In this document: piece by piece, positions 4,479 to 5,072 of the stretch
How the letters are laid out: each line of letters opens with the position of its first letter
Position numbering within the stretch: the stretch's first letter is position 1
Assembly: GCA_937906915.1 (NCBI GenBank)
Contig: CALCUU010000125.1
Location: 1 to 5,072, forward strand
Direction: 5' to 3'
Origin: an uncultured Phascolarctobacterium sp.
GTDB taxonomy: Bacteria; Bacillota; Negativicutes; Acidaminococcales; Acidaminococcaceae
Length of the DNA: 5,072 nucleotides
Program-made: the position numbers and the translations under genes
The notes under the pieces: generated by a model
Databases searched by the model: none
The model's input: only the letters and a program-made list of their open reading frames with translations
What the model was told of the DNA's origin: nothing

Positions 4479-5072
4479 ATGAAAAAGATTGAAGCACGTA
4501 ATATTTATAAAAGATTCCAGAACTTAGAAGTTCTCAAAGGCATTGACCTTGAAGTAAGCGAAGGCGAAGTTGTTGCCGTAATCGGTCCTTCCGGCGGTGG
4601 CAAATCTACTTTGCTGCGTTGCCTGAACAAATTGGAAACCATCGAAAAAGGCAGCATCATCATTGACGGCGAAACCTTGGCTAAGGATACAGGCAACGGT
4701 GCAGAATACGCTTCTGCTGAAGAAACCAGACGTATCGCCTGCAAAATGGGTATGGTGTTCCAACAATTTAACCTTTTCCCCCACATGACCGTACTGGAAA
4801 ATTTAATTGAAGCTCCCGTACAAGTGCAAAAGCGCAACAAGGAAGAAGTTATTAAGGAAGCAGAAATTCTTCTGGAAAAAGTTGGTCTCTCTGAAAAAAG
4901 AGACGTTTACCCTCGCAAATTAAGTGGCGGTCAACAACAACGTGTAGCAATTGCACGCGCTCTTGCCATGAAACCAGCGATTATGCTCTTTGACGAACCT
5001 ACTTCTTCTCTTGACCCGGAGCTTACCGGTGAAGTACTCCGCACCATGCGCGAACTTGCTGAAGAAAAAATG
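4479..5072 (+). CDS. Polar amino acid ABC transporter, ATP-binding subunit (3' end cut by window)
   Basis: The 198 codons seen cover most of an ATPase that normally has about 240-255 residues. Walker A is GPSGGGKST at 36-44, the Q-loop FQQFNLFPHMTVLEN at 94-108, the ABC signature LSGGQQQR at 148-155, and Walker B IMLFDEP at 168-174 with catalytic Glu173, followed by the D-loop TSSLDP (175-180). The switch histidine lies beyond the window. The Q-loop wording and the LSGGQQQRVAIARAL block are typical of the polar amino acid (GlnQ/HisP-like) group. Two positions differ mildly from the usual text: GGGKST for GSGKST and TSSLDP for TSALDP; neither should prevent activity. The start has AAGGAG 7 nt upstream that overlaps the permease stop codon, so translation is probably coupled. 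It works as a cytoplasmic dimer that drives import. Confidence 0.96.
   Translation, partial: MKKIEARNIYKRFQNLEVLKGIDLEVSEGEVVAVIGPSGGGKSTLLRCLNKLETIEKGSIIIDGETLAKDTGNGAEYASAEETRRIACKMGMVFQQFNLFPHMTVLENLIEAPVQVQKRNKEEVIKEAEILLEKVGLSEKRDVYPRKLSGGQQQRVAIARALAMKPAIMLFDEPTSSLDPELTGEVLRTMRELAEEKM

Noticed and set aside
4505..4840. Antisense open frames within the ATPase gene.
   Set aside because: The sense frame has every ABC ATPase motif in order; the antisense frames have neither motifs nor start signals.

Overview
The window reads as a stretch of bacterial chromosome from a Bacillota (Firmicutes)-type organism. The evidence is strong AGGAGG-like ribosome binding sites before most genes, good sigma-A type promoters (TTTACA-17-TATAAT), a GTG start with a full Shine-Dalgarno sequence, a lipoprotein-type binding protein and intrinsic terminators with T-runs. 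The diderm Negativicutes would fit the style of the genes, but that is a guess. Nothing here fixes a genus.

Left part (1-1303): the last 24 codons of a rightward gene, probably an ABC transporter permease, end at 75 and are followed by a strong, probably bidirectional terminator. Next is a leftward Fic-domain gene (278-1171). It carries an N-terminal MerR/excisionase-like DNA-binding domain and a class II self-inhibitory motif. A small ORF with a possible TTG start overlaps its stop codon (TTGA). The Fic gene is visibly more AT-rich and uses different codons (AGA, ATA, GGA) from its neighbours, so it looks acquired. Three direct repeats, TTRTTCCGAKA on the coding strand, lie over its likely promoter and are candidate operators.

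Middle (1264-2862): a leftward two-gene operon of a small metal-binding cupin and alanine racemase (alr, GTG start), 21 nt apart, with a clear promoter in front and an intrinsic terminator behind.

Right part (2878-5072): a divergent rightward operon for a polar amino acid ABC importer, made of a lipoprotein substrate-binding protein, a His/Glu/Gln-type permease and an ATPase cut by the window end. An 8-bp inverted repeat spans the -35 and -10 of its promoter and looks like an operator. A stem-loop between binding protein and permease probably sets a higher level of the binding protein.

The two operons share a 178-bp divergent control region. Most of the window is ordinary housekeeping and transport. 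The most unusual part is the Fic module: DNA-binding domain fusion, repeated upstream sites and an overlapping downstream mini-ORF. I did not find strong evidence for a wholly new system.
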